From Lacipirellula parvula (GTDB lineage: Bacteria > Planctomycetota > Planctomycetia > Pirellulales > Lacipirellulaceae), in contig NZ_AP021861.1 in the NCBI RefSeq assembly GCF_009177095.1, forward strand, positions 4,074,501 through 4,138,500: DNA of 64,000 bases. Direction: 5' to 3'. Under the pieces are notes generated by a model that was not told the DNA's origin, did no database searches, and saw only the letters and a list, made by a program, of their open reading frames with translations. Below, piece after piece: positions 17,347 to 26,300 of this stretch (its first letter is position 1; the number at the start of each line of letters is the position of its first letter). Both the position numbers and the translations under genes were made by a program.

Positions 17347-19434
17347 ATGGCCTCCGGACCGCTCGCCGCTGTTGACTGGCTGCATCGCCGGCAAGATCTC
17401 ATCTTGCCGCTCGCGATCATCGCCAGCGTGTTGGTGATCCTGGTTCCGCTCCCGCCCGCGCTGCTCGACGTGTTGCTGTCGGCCAACATCGCCCTTTCGG
17501 TGATGGTGCTGCTGACGACCATCTACGTTCGCACGCCGCTCGAATTCAGCATCTTCCCGACCGTGCTGCTCGCGACAACGCTTGCACGGCTCGTGCTTAA
17601 CATCGCCACGACGCGCCTCATCCTCACCCACGCCGCGACGCAAAAAGAAGACGCAGCCGGCGAGGTAATTATGGCGTTCGCCAACTTCGTCGCCGGCGAA
17701 GGTAGCATCGTCGTCGGCATTATCATCTTCATTATCATCGTCGTTATTCAGTTCGTCGTGATCACGAAAGGCGCCACGCGTATCAGCGAAGTCGGCGCCC
17801 GATTCGCGTTGGACGGTATGCCGGGCAAACAGATGGCGATCGACGCCGATCTGAACGCCGGCACGATCGACGAAAAAGAAGCCCAACGCCGGCGCGAAGA
17901 AATCACCCAGCAAGCCGACTTTTACGGCTCGATGGACGGCGCCAGTAAGTTCGTCCGCGGCGACGCCATCGCCGGCATTCTCATCACGCTGATCAATATC
18001 TTCGGCGGTCTCGCGATCGGCGTGCTGCAGTACGGCATGCCGTTCAGCGAAGCCGCCACGCTGTTCACGCGGCTAACGATCGGCGACGGCCTCGTGAGCC
18101 AAGTGCCGGCGTTCTTGATCTCGCTCGCCGCTGGTTTGCTCACGACTCGTAGCACGCAGAAGTCGAACCTGCCTGAGCTGTTTATCACGCAGCTCTTTTC
18201 GCGACCACAGGCGCTCGCCATTACCGGCGGCTTCTTGTTGATCTTGATCGTCACCGATCTGCCGCGAATGCCGCTCCTCATTCTCGCCGGGTCGTGCATC
18301 GGCATCGCGCGGATGATGACGCAAACGGAATCTCGCAACAAAGTCGCCGCCGCCCATACCGCCGCCACCGCCCCGAAGCCTGCCGCCGAAGAGCGGATCG
18401 AAGACTATCTCACGATCGACCCGATGGAGATCGAAGTCGGCGTCGGCCTCATCCGGCTCGCCGACCCGAAGCGCGGCGGCGATTTGCTCGAACGGATCCA
18501 ACGCGTCCGCCAAAGCGTCGCTAGCGAAATTGGCATCATCATGCCGAAGGTTCGCATCCGCGATAACATGCGGCTAGATCCGAACGAATACCGCATCAAG
18601 ATCGCCGACATGACGGTCGCGAACGATCGCGTCGAGCCGAACCAATACCTGGCGATCGACTCCGGCCTTACCACTGGCCCGATCGAAGGGATCGCCACGC
18701 GCGATCCGGCCTTCGGCGCCGACGCCCGTTGGATTCATCCGTCGCGCAAAGACGAAGCCGAAATGCGCGGCTACACGGTCGTCGAACCAGGCGCCGTCGT
18801 CGCGACCCACATGACCGAGGTCTGCCGCCGCCACGCCGACGAAATCCTCACCCGCGACGCGACGAAGCACCTCATCGACGAACTGAAGTCAACGCACCCG
18901 ACAGTCGTCAGCGAACTGATCCCGGGCGCCATGTCGCTGGCCGAAGTCCAGTCGGTGCTCCACCATCTGCTCCGCGAGCAAGTGCCGATCCGGCAGCTCG
19001 GCCTCATTCTCGAAACGCTCGGCGACTACGCGACGCGGACGAAGGATCCGATTTTGCTTTCGGAATACGTTCGCCATCGTCTGGCTCGCCAGATTTGCAC
19101 CCGCTATCGCAATGCCGAAGGGAAGCTCCACGTCATCGCGCTCGACCCGGCGATGGAAGAGCGGATTCGCGCCGGCTTCGATCACAACGAACGAGGCATG
19201 TTCATTCGCATGGCGCCGCAAGCGATCGAAGCGACGTGCCAAGCGATCGGCGCCCAGCTGCAAAAGCTGACCGTCGCGGGGCACACGCCGATCGTACTCG
19301 TCAGCCCGCAAATCAGAGCCGCCTTGAAACAAATCACGGAAAACCATATTCCCCAGCTCGTCGTCCTCAGCTTCAACGAAATCACCCGCGACACGCAGGT
19401 GATGACGCTGGGCCTCGCGTCCGACCACGCATGA
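17347..19434 (+). CDS. flhA: Flagellar export gate protein FlhA
   Basis: A 695-residue integral membrane protein forming the ring-shaped export gate. Eight membrane helices lie in the N-terminal half (about 18-330). The FHIPEP-family signature follows helix four (RISEVGARFALDGMPGKQMA, 145-164, then IDADL). The C-terminal cytoplasmic domain (about 360-690) binds export chaperones and includes the conserved HLSEVLR-like SLAEVQSVLHHLLREQVPIR segment. Length is typical. It begins the plus-strand cluster flhA-flhF-flhG-fliA. Confidence 0.97.
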   Translation: MASGPLAAVDWLHRRQDLILPLAIIASVLVILVPLPPALLDVLLSANIALSVMVLLTTIYVRTPLEFSIFPTVLLATTLARLVLNIATTRLILTHAATQKEDAAGEVIMAFANFVAGEGSIVVGIIIFIIIVVIQFVVITKGATRISEVGARFALDGMPGKQMAIDADLNAGTIDEKEAQRRREEITQQADFYGSMDGASKFVRGDAIAGILITLINIFGGLAIGVLQYGMPFSEAATLFTRLTIGDGLVSQVPAFLISLAAGLLTTRSTQKSNLPELFITQLFSRPQALAITGGFLLILIVTDLPRMPLLILAGSCIGIARMMTQTESRNKVAAAHTAATAPKPAAEERIEDYLTIDPMEIEVGVGLIRLADPKRGGDLLERIQRVRQSVASEIGIIMPKVRIRDNMRLDPNEYRIKIADMTVANDRVEPNQYLAIDSGLTTGPIEGIATRDPAFGADARWIHPSRKDEAEMRGYTVVEPGAVVATHMTEVCRRHADEILTRDATKHLIDELKSTHPTVVSELIPGAMSLAEVQSVLHHLLREQVPIRQLGLILETLGDYATRTKDPILLSEYVRHRLARQICTRYRNAEGKLHVIALDPAMEERIRAGFDHNERGMFIRMAPQAIEATCQAIGAQLQKLTVAGHTPIVLVSPQIRAALKQITENHIPQLVVLSFNEITRDTQVMTLGLASDHA

Positions 19435-19442
19435 AAGAAGGA

Positions 19443-19552
19443 GTGATCGGTGATCAGTGACTGGTGATCGGAAGAAAGCGAGATGCTTCCGACACTCCAT
19501 TACGCTCACTAAGCACTCCCCCGATCACCGATCCCAGATCACCGATCACTAA
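19443..19552. repeat. Inverted heptamer array (GTGATCG type) just before flhF
   Basis: The left arm has successive heptads GTGATCG, GTGATCA, GTGACTG, GTGATCG. The right arm carries the complements and ends seven bases before the flhF ATG. About 50 bp of ordinary sequence separates the arms. Confidence 0.88.
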
Positions 19553-19558
19553 ATCGCC

Positions 19559-20782
19559 ATGGACATCAAAACCTTCCGCGCGAAAACGATGCCGCAAGCG
19601 CTCGACCTGGTTCGCCAAGAACTTGGTCCCGAGGCGATGGTGCTCCACACGCGCGAGCGGCATGCAAGCTTGCTCGGCCGGCTCTTCATCGGTCGCAGCT
19701 ACGAGATCGCCGCGACGCACGTGGAGCGCGAAACTTCCCCTCCCTCGCAGGGAGGGGCCAGGGGAGGTATTGCCGAAGCCACCACTCTCAAAGCATTTAC
19801 AACCACTCGCCGCGAAGCCTCAGACACCTACGACCGCCCGCACTCCACTTCCTTCGACGCCGGCCTCGACCTCTCCGCCGGCCCCTCGCCACTACTCCAT
19901 CCGCCGACCGCATCGCCGCAAATCGCCGAGCTCGAATCGCTCCTCACGCAACTCCGCGCCCGCCAAGGCCAGGCGCCGCGGCGGCAATCGCCTCCGGCAT
20001 TGTTCAACTTGTTCACCGATCTGATCGAAGCCGAAGTCGAAGAGTCGGTCGCCCGTGAATTGGTCGATGGCCTCCGCAACGAACCGGCGTTCGAGCACGC
20101 CGACTCGCGGACTGCTCGCCATCGTCTCGCTCAACTTCTGCAAAGCGATCTCCGCGTGACGGGCCCAATCGATGCGTCGAGCGGATCCGGCCGCGTCGTG
20201 GCGCTCGTCGGCCCCACTGGCGTCGGCAAGACGACGACGATCGCGAAACTGGCGGCGAACTACCGCTTGAAAGAAGGACATCGCGTCGGGCTGATCACGG
20301 TCGACACCTACCGTATCGCCGCCGTCGAGCAGCTCCGCACCTACGCTGAAATCATCGACTTGCCGATGGAGGTGGTCAGCACGCCGCGCGAGATGCGCGA
20401 AGCTGTCGCGAAGATGCGCGACTTTGACCTCGTGCTGATGGATACCGCCGGCCGCAGCCCGCGCGACGAGGTGCGCATCCGTGAACTGCGGACGATGCTT
20501 GCCGAAGCGGAGCCCGATGAAGTTCACCTCGTGCTGAGCGCCGCCTCAAGCGCCCGCAGCCTCGTTGCGGCTGCGGAGAAGTTTATTCCGGTCGGCGTCA
20601 CGGCGGCGATCGTCACGAAGATCGACGAGGCAACCGCGCTCGGCAACGTGCTGTCGCTCGCCCGACGCTGTGATCTGCCGTTCAGCTACCTCACCGACGG
20701 GCAAAACGTGCCGGACGACATTAGCGTGGCGGAAGCGCGGACGCTGGCGAACTTGATTTTGAATGTGCCGGCTGCGGCGTGA
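19559..20782 (+). CDS. flhF: Flagellar GTPase FlhF
   Basis: A 407-residue SRP-type GTPase that fixes flagellar position and number together with FlhG. The N-terminus (MDIKTFRAKTMPQALDLVRQ) is diagnostic. The linker (about 55-145) is variable, then the NG domain: P-loop GPTGVGKTTT (218-227), DTYRIAAVEQLRTYAE, DTAGRSP and TKIDEA. Residues 58-72 (RETSPPSQGGARGG and neighbours) are encoded by an F-family palindrome inserted in frame within the linker. The start codon is only seven bases from a heptamer array, and no good Shine-Dalgarno sequence is visible. Confidence 0.96.
   Translation: MDIKTFRAKTMPQALDLVRQELGPEAMVLHTRERHASLLGRLFIGRSYEIAATHVERETSPPSQGGARGGIAEATTLKAFTTTRREASDTYDRPHSTSFDAGLDLSAGPSPLLHPPTASPQIAELESLLTQLRARQGQAPRRQSPPALFNLFTDLIEAEVEESVARELVDGLRNEPAFEHADSRTARHRLAQLLQSDLRVTGPIDASSGSGRVVALVGPTGVGKTTTIAKLAANYRLKEGHRVGLITVDTYRIAAVEQLRTYAEIIDLPMEVVSTPREMREAVAKMRDFDLVLMDTAGRSPRDEVRIRELRTMLAEAEPDEVHLVLSAASSARSLVAAAEKFIPVGVTAAIVTKIDEATALGNVLSLARRCDLPFSYLTDGQNVPDDISVAEARTLANLILNVPAAA
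19736..19768 (+). repeat. F-family palindrome inside flhF
   Basis: CCCCTCCCT and AGGGAGGGG pair around CGC, followed by CCAGGGGAGG. It is translated as part of the FlhF linker. Closely related elements are found at 520-540 and in hisD. Confidence 0.85.
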
Positions 20783-20786
20783 CGCT

Positions 20787-20816
20787 GGCCCCCGGTTTGA
20801 AGAACCGGGGGCTAAA
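20787..20816. repeat. D-like hairpin between flhF and flhG
   Basis: GCCCCCGGTT and AACCGGGGGC form a 10-bp stem (20788-20797, 20803-20812) followed by TAAAAATT. It resembles the single hairpin at 60394 and the D-family arms. There is no U-tract, so it is unlikely to stop transcription into flhG. Confidence 0.6.
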
Positions 20817-20823
20817 AATTTTG

Positions 20824-20855
20824 CAACTGACGACTGACCACGGACAACTGACTCC
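20824..20855 (+). repeat. Heptamer array, single arm, directly before flhG
   Basis: Heptads AACTGAC, GACTGAC, CACGGAC, AACTGAC end eight bases before the flhG ATG. Only the right arm of the inverted array type is present. Confidence 0.8.
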
Positions 20856-20862
20856 TTCTTAA

Positions 20863-21792
20863 ATGCCTGACCAAGCCGCTCAACTTCGCAAGCTCGTTCG
20901 CGTTGCCGCGCAGGCCGATCCGTCGCTGGCGCCGGGCGGTCCGATCGTGGCGCTCACCGGCAGTCGCGGCGAGATGGGAGTCACCACGGTCGCTTGCCAA
21001 CTTGCACGTGAACTCGCGCGGCTCGGCAAGCAGGTCGTTGTCATCGACGCCAACCTCATCGCTCCGGCAGTCGCACACCACTTCGGCGCCGATCCGCGGC
21101 CCGACCGCACGATCGACGCGCTGCTACGAGGTTCGCGCCGCGCCGCCGAAATTTTGCTCGACGTCGAAGAAAATATCCGCTTACTTCCCGGCGTTGCTCT
21201 CGGCGAACTTGCCCCGCCGCTCGATCGAACAGCCGTCGACCACTTCGCGAGCGAACTGTTGGCCTTGAGCCAACAGTCCGACGCGATCCTTATCGACGCC
21301 GGCAGCGGCATGAACCCCTGGGTCGATCGCCTCTGGCAACTCGCTCGGCAAGTGCTGCTCATCGCCACCCCCGAATCCGAAGCGTTCCTCGACGCCTACG
21401 CCGCGGTGAAGCTCTCGCAACATCATCGCCACAACGACAAGGTGCGACTGCTGCTCAACCGCACGGTCGACGACTGGGAACTCGGCCCGCTAGCAACGCG
21501 GTTCGAAGATACGTGCACGAAGTTCTTGCGGATCACCCCCAAACCAGCCATCGCACTGCCCGAGTTTCTCCGCAGCCGCAAGCAGCCGCCGGTCAACGAC
21601 CGGCCGGAGCGAACCGAGCAAGACCACGCCCCCGCACTTCCAGACGAACCATTCCGCCGCGCCACGCGTTTATTAGCAGCAGACTTGGCGGCCGACTTCC
21701 GCGTCGCTGCGTTGCGATTGGTACGGCCCAAGCAGCAAGCTGCTAGCTCGTCGTTGTTTACAGACGGAAAAGGTCTCTCGCAAAGGCGCTGA
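20863..21792 (+). CDS. flhG: FlhG/MinD-like ATPase with degenerate P-loop
   Basis: A 309-residue ParA/MinD-family protein next to flhF, where FlhG (FleN) limits flagellar number. The fold is evident: VVVIDANLIAP (Walker A' strand and Asp), DAILIDAGSG (Walker B) and LLLNRTVDD. The deviant Walker A, normally KGGVGKT, reads RGEMGVT (35-41): Arg replaces the signature Lys and Val the invariant Lys. Residues 241-250 come from an A-family palindrome, and the last eight residues from a TCTCTCGCAAAGG-type repeat. ATP hydrolysis is therefore doubtful; a structural or nucleotide-sensing role is possible. Confidence 0.85.
   Translation: MPDQAAQLRKLVRVAAQADPSLAPGGPIVALTGSRGEMGVTTVACQLARELARLGKQVVVIDANLIAPAVAHHFGADPRPDRTIDALLRGSRRAAEILLDVEENIRLLPGVALGELAPPLDRTAVDHFASELLALSQQSDAILIDAGSGMNPWVDRLWQLARQVLLIATPESEAFLDAYAAVKLSQHHRHNDKVRLLLNRTVDDWELGPLATRFEDTCTKFLRITPKPAIALPEFLRSRKQPPVNDRPERTEQDHAPALPDEPFRRATRLLAADLAADFRVAALRLVRPKQQAASSSLFTDGKGLSQRR
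21584..21612 (-). repeat. A-family palindrome inside flhG
   Basis: A reverse copy, CGGTC/GACCG stem, in frame. It is translated QPPVNDRPER-like near the C-terminal third, between the conserved core and the terminal helices. Confidence 0.85.
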
Positions 21793-21961
21793 GACGCAAA
21801 GACACGCAAAGAAGACGAGCAAAAAGAACTCAGCGATATTCCTCTTCCACAGAATCAACCAACATCCGTATTCTTCGCGACCGCTCCGCACTTTCGCGCC
21901 CCTGCGAGAGACAACTCAGAGACGCTGAAAGCACTCATCTTAAAATTCTTTTCTCGAAAAC

Positions 21962-21989
21962 TAAACTCGAACGCTCCCCATGCCGATAA
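21962..21989 (+). promoter_or_regulatory. Sigma-28 (FliA-type) promoter ahead of the small membrane gene and fliA
   Basis: The -10 element GCCGATAA (21982-21989) matches the FliA consensus at all eight positions. TAAA (21962-21965) lies 16 bp upstream, one more than the usual 15. The start is predicted near 21996, about 75 nt before the GTG at 22071. Since fliA is the second gene downstream, this implies positive autoregulation. Confidence 0.65.
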
Positions 21990-22070
21990 CACCTGACAGT
22001 CGTCCTGACGGCAACCGCCTGTTAATTTGGCGCGATTGCACCGGCTTTAACGCCACCAGGAGCTTATCGA

Positions 22071-22310
22071 GTGGCTCGCAAATACGCCTGCATCATGGCC
22101 AGCTTGGGGATGACGATCGTCCTCATCCGCTGCCTCCGAGCAGGCGGCGCCTTTGAAACGGCGATCCTGTCAGCCATGTTTTGGACATTCGTCTACGGTT
22201 TTGTCGGCTACGTCATCGGATCCATCGCTCGCAACACGATCGACGAATCGGTCCGCCAGAAACTCGAACGCGAAATTACCGCGTACAAAAAACAACATGC
22301 GAAGGCGTAA
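22071..22310 (+). CDS. Small two-helix membrane protein between flhG and fliA
   Basis: A 79-residue protein with two predicted membrane helices (about 7-25 and 31-53) and a charged helical tail (ESVRQKLEREITAYKKQ). It starts with GTG; AGGAGC lies seven bases upstream, a good ribosome-binding site. No family was recognised. The position between flhG and fliA, and an apparent FliA-type promoter, suggest a flagellar or motility function. The glycine zipper-like second helix (GFVGYVIGSIA) could mediate oligomerisation. Confidence 0.75.
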   Translation: MARKYACIMASLGMTIVLIRCLRAGGAFETAILSAMFWTFVYGFVGYVIGSIARNTIDESVRQKLEREITAYKKQHAKA

Positions 22311-22320
22311 CGCCATGTAA

Positions 22321-22387
22321 TACCGCGACCGCCGGTCGCGGCTTTACCGCAAAAACACCGAAAAAAGCCGCGACCGGTGGTCGCGCA
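22321..22387. repeat. E-family inverted hairpin pair
   Basis: Two inverted copies of the CCGCGACC/GGTCGCGG hairpin (22322-22342 and 22366-22386) sit about 25 bp apart, each bordered by a GGCTTT/AAAGCC edge. It lies between the small membrane gene and fliA. Confidence 0.75.
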
Positions 22388-22493
22388 CGACACAAACAGC
22401 AACACGAGAACGGATTTCTCGCCCACAAATTAAGACTGACGCGGAAGTCGCCCTATCGAGGTGCGTCCCGCCCAAGTCATCACGGAGGATGGC

Positions 22494-23294
22494 ATGTCGA
22501 CGATGATGCTGACCGCGAAGAAGTGCGCCCCTGAGGATATCGCGGATCTATGGGACCAGTTCAAGAAAGATCCGGGCCGCAAGGAACTTCGCAATCGGCT
22601 CATTGAAAACTACCTGCCCCTCGTCAAGTACAACGGCGAACGCATCTGGCAGCGCCTGCCTGACGGCGTCGAGCTCGACGACCTGATCTCCGCCGGCGTC
22701 TTCGGCCTGATGGACGCGATCAACGCGTTCGACATGGGCCGCGGCGTCAAGTTCGAAACCTACTGCGTGCCTCGTATTCGCGGCGCCATGCTCGACGAGC
22801 TCCGCAGCATGGACTGGGTGCCGCGGCTGGTTCGCTCGAAGGCCAGCAAGCTGAACGAGTGCCTGAAGACCCTCGAAGCTTCCCTCGGCCGCGCTCCGAA
22901 CGAAAACGAAATCGCCGAATACATGCAGCTCTCGCTGCAAGAAGTTGAGAAGCTGATCTCCGACGCCAACGCCGTCGGCCTCATCAGCCTCAACAAGAAG
23001 TGGTACGAAACCGACAGCTACAAGGACGTCCGCGAGATCGACATTCTCGAGGACAAGAAGGGCGAAGACCCGACCCGCCGCATCCAGAAGTCCGACCTGA
23101 TGCGTCTCGTCACCAAGGGCCTCAACCGCAACGAGCGGCTGATCATCATCCTCTACTACTATGAGGAGATGACGATGAAGGAAATTGGCGCCACGCTCGA
23201 TCTGAGCGAAAGCCGCGTCAGCCAAATGCACAGCGCCATCGTGCAGCGTCTGCAGGGCCAACTCGGCCGTCGCCGCCCTGAATTCGGCACCTAG
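22494..23294 (+). CDS. fliA: Flagellar sigma factor FliA (sigma-28/WhiG family)
   Basis: A 266-residue sigma factor that directs RNA polymerase to late flagellar promoters. Region 2 (RLIENYLPLVKYNGERIWQR, then LDDLISAGVFGLMDAI and FETYCVPRIRGAMLDELR) and region 4 (LNRNERLIIILYYYEEMTMK, then EIGATLDLSESRVSQMHS) are clear. The ATG at 22494 is chosen because GGAGG lies five bases upstream; the frame opens earlier at a GTG (22461). Candidate sigma-28 promoter at 21962 suggests autoregulation. Confidence 0.96.
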   Translation: MSTMMLTAKKCAPEDIADLWDQFKKDPGRKELRNRLIENYLPLVKYNGERIWQRLPDGVELDDLISAGVFGLMDAINAFDMGRGVKFETYCVPRIRGAMLDELRSMDWVPRLVRSKASKLNECLKTLEASLGRAPNENEIAEYMQLSLQEVEKLISDANAVGLISLNKKWYETDSYKDVREIDILEDKKGEDPTRRIQKSDLMRLVTKGLNRNERLIIILYYYEEMTMKEIGATLDLSESRVSQMHSAIVQRLQGQLGRRRPEFGT

Positions 23295-23295
23295 C

Positions 23296-23321
23296 AAAAA
23301 AGCCGCGACCGGCGGTCGCGG
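23296..23321 (-). terminator. E-family hairpin acting as likely terminator of the G8-protein gene
   Basis: On the minus strand CCGCGACC, GCC, GGTCGCGG is followed by CTTTTTTG, the form of an intrinsic terminator about 50 bp after the stop at 23370. It is also a copy of the E-family repeat. Confidence 0.65.
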
Positions 23322-23369
23322 TCCCATCCGCAAGACATCAAGCGGCGTGCGGAGCAATTCCGTACGCCG

Positions 23370-26300
23370 CTATTCTGCGTAACGGGCTAAACCATTGACG
23401 CCAGGCAGACGGAACGTGTGCCCGGCCACCATGCCGCCGAACGAAATGCCGTACTGGTCGTAGAGCTGGCTGTTGGTCTTGTTGAGCAATTCGTTCGGGA
23501 TCATTCCCGCGGCGACGCTCGACGGGAATGGCACGAAGTTGGGCAGCTGCTCTTCATAGTACAAGTCGTACGCGATGCCGCCGGTGACGAGCCGCACGGA
23601 ATCGTCGTCGTACAACGAAGTCACTCGTCTTAGCAAGAAGTCGTTGAAGTCGTACTTCCCGGACATGTAGACCGCGGTCGCCGTTCGACCTTGCAATTGC
23701 GAGGCGCTCAAGGCGCCAAAGTTGACGTTCACGATGGCTACGGACCGATCCGAGTCGTGCCCCTTTTCCACGAACACGCCTTGCACGGCGGCAATATAGC
23801 CGCCGTAAATGACCGTCGAGCGGCGTACGGGCGCATCGACGCCAATCTCAAATCCCGAGATGTAATTGTTGATCAGGGTCAGGTCGTGCACCATTGAGTT
23901 GGTCTGCACGCCCACGCCCGAGGCATTCGGCAAGAAGCCGAGCAGCTTCGAGTTGCTGACGGTGATTTGTCCGCTGTAGTGGATGTCGATGCCGGCATCG
24001 ATGATGTTCCAAGCAGTGAAGTCATCGATCAGCGAAACGCCGTCCGTCATCTGCGCTTGAAGATGCCAAATTTCGAGCCCCACGCGCGCTGCAAAGGCCG
24101 TGTTGCCGGAGAACAGGCGAATCGGCGCCGCTCCGACCGGGATGGCGGCGCTACCGCCGGCAAGATTCGGATCAATCAGGTGCTCAGCTTCGATCAAGGC
24201 CTTCGAGGAAGCCGTGAAGTAGACGAACGCCGCGCCGCGACTACCCGCGGAAATGTTGTCGACGACCTCCACGTTCGGGCCCTGGAACCAGAAGCCATGC
24301 CCGCCGAAACCAAAATCGTGGATCTCCTTGCGTGCGAACGTTCCGCCCAGCGCTCCCGCCGCGTTGATCGACAGGTTGCGGCGCATGGCGCCCCGTTCGT
24401 TGCCGTCTTCCGTCACAAAGGACGCACCGTAGACGCCGAACGCAACGTTGTCTTCCATCACCACGTTGCTTTGATGATTGACGAAACCCCAGCCAGGGCT
24501 ACCGACGACGACGCTGCCAGTGACGACCGCGGGCGCAACGCCGCTAGCTACGCCCGTGTGATGAAAGTGGAGAGCGTAACGCGCCCGTGGGTTCGTCCCT
24601 GTGCCTGGCTGGAGGACGCCGTTGATCACGACCGGATCGTTGATCGGTACGCTCTTGTCCGTCCGCCCGAACTCGTAGACGCCGATGTTGTGCAGTTCGA
24701 CGTTTGGGTTGCTGGCGAACATGAGGTGGGGACGCTCGGCGATCACCGACGGGTCTTCGGCGACGAGAGCGACGTTGCGAGTGACGTTCGCCACGTAGAC
24801 CGACATCCCCGCGCCGGCAGGCGTGCGGTGATCGACCCACAGGGGCGCCACCGTGACGACCGATCCGTTGATGGCCAGGATCGTCACCTCGTCCGTGAAG
24901 AAGTTCACGTAGGTCGCATTGGTCCCCGTGATCTTCAACTGATCGCCGACGCGCCAGTTGGTCGGGGGCGCGGACAAGTACAGCTTCGTGTCGCCGGCCG
25001 AAGGCTCGATGGCGAAGGTCGTATACTCCGTCTTCGCGGCGCCGACCATCTTGACTTCGCCCATGCTGATCAGCCCGCGGCTGAGGGCGTAGGGATCCCA
25101 GACTCTGTCGATGGGGCCGTTGTCGGCGATGAGGATTCGCGCCGTGAAATTGGCGCCGATCGGCGCCGCCGTGGTGCCGACGTGCAAGACGCCGGTCCCG
25201 GAGACGACGATCGTATCAGCCTTCAACTGCGTGTTGCGATTCGTCACGAAGGTGAGCTTGCCGTCGATTCGCAGCGTTTTAATCGCTTGCGTCATCGTCG
25301 CGTCGAATTGCACCGTGGTTCCCGCGGCGATCTGCACCTTGGCGCCCGCCGTCGGCACGACGCCATTGCGCCAGATCTTCGGATCGCTCCACAGTCCGCT
25401 GGCGATGGTCGAGTGGGTCACGGTGGACAGCGGGACCAACGCGAGGGCGCGCTGCGCCTCCGTCTCCATCCCACTGTGGTTTCCGCGATCCAACCACTCG
25501 TCCACGTCGGGCGGAGTCAGCGCCCCCCCGCTGAGCGTATACTCGGCCCAGTACACGGTCGGCATGCCGAGCAACTGCTCGCGAGTGAGCGCAGCCTGAG
25601 ACTCGTTCGAGAGACTCCACAAGAAGGAGCCCGACGGAATCGACTGGATCTGAGCCACCGTCAACAACGGAATCTGTTCGGGCAGCAAGTAGACGAAGCT
25701 GTTGTAAGTCAACGACTGGACTTGCGCGTCCGACAGCCACGCGAGCTGCTGCGTCGTCAAGCGGGCGATCCACGTGTTCTGGACGTTCAGCGCCCGAACC
25801 TGCGTCGGAGTCAAGGCCGCGATGTTCGCCGCGCTCCAGCGTTCCAGCGAGCCGGCGTCAGGAATGCTGGCGATCTGAGCGGCGGTGAGCAGCGGCACTT
25901 GAGCCGGCGACAGCCGCTCGAACTCGTAGAACTTCAGCAGTTGAACCTGCCCCGTCGTGAGGTACGTCACCTGCGCCGGAGTCAGCAGAGCGACGCCCAT
26001 CTTGCCGACGTTCAGCCATTGGACCTGCGTTTTGTTGAGCGCCGCACGCGTGGCCGCCGGCCACATCGAGAAGTAGTTGAAGCTTCCCTCGCTGATCAAC
26101 GCGATTTGAGTCGTCGACAGGTAGGGAACTTGCACCGGCTGCAAGAAGCGGAAGTCGCGATCGTTCAGCGTCAGAATTTGGGCCGGCGTCAACCAGCCGA
26201 CCTGTGCGTAGGTGAGCCGATGGATCCACACGTTTCGGACGTTCAACGCCTGAACCTGCGGCTGCGTCAGCGCGGCGACGTCCGCGTCGCTCCACCGCTC

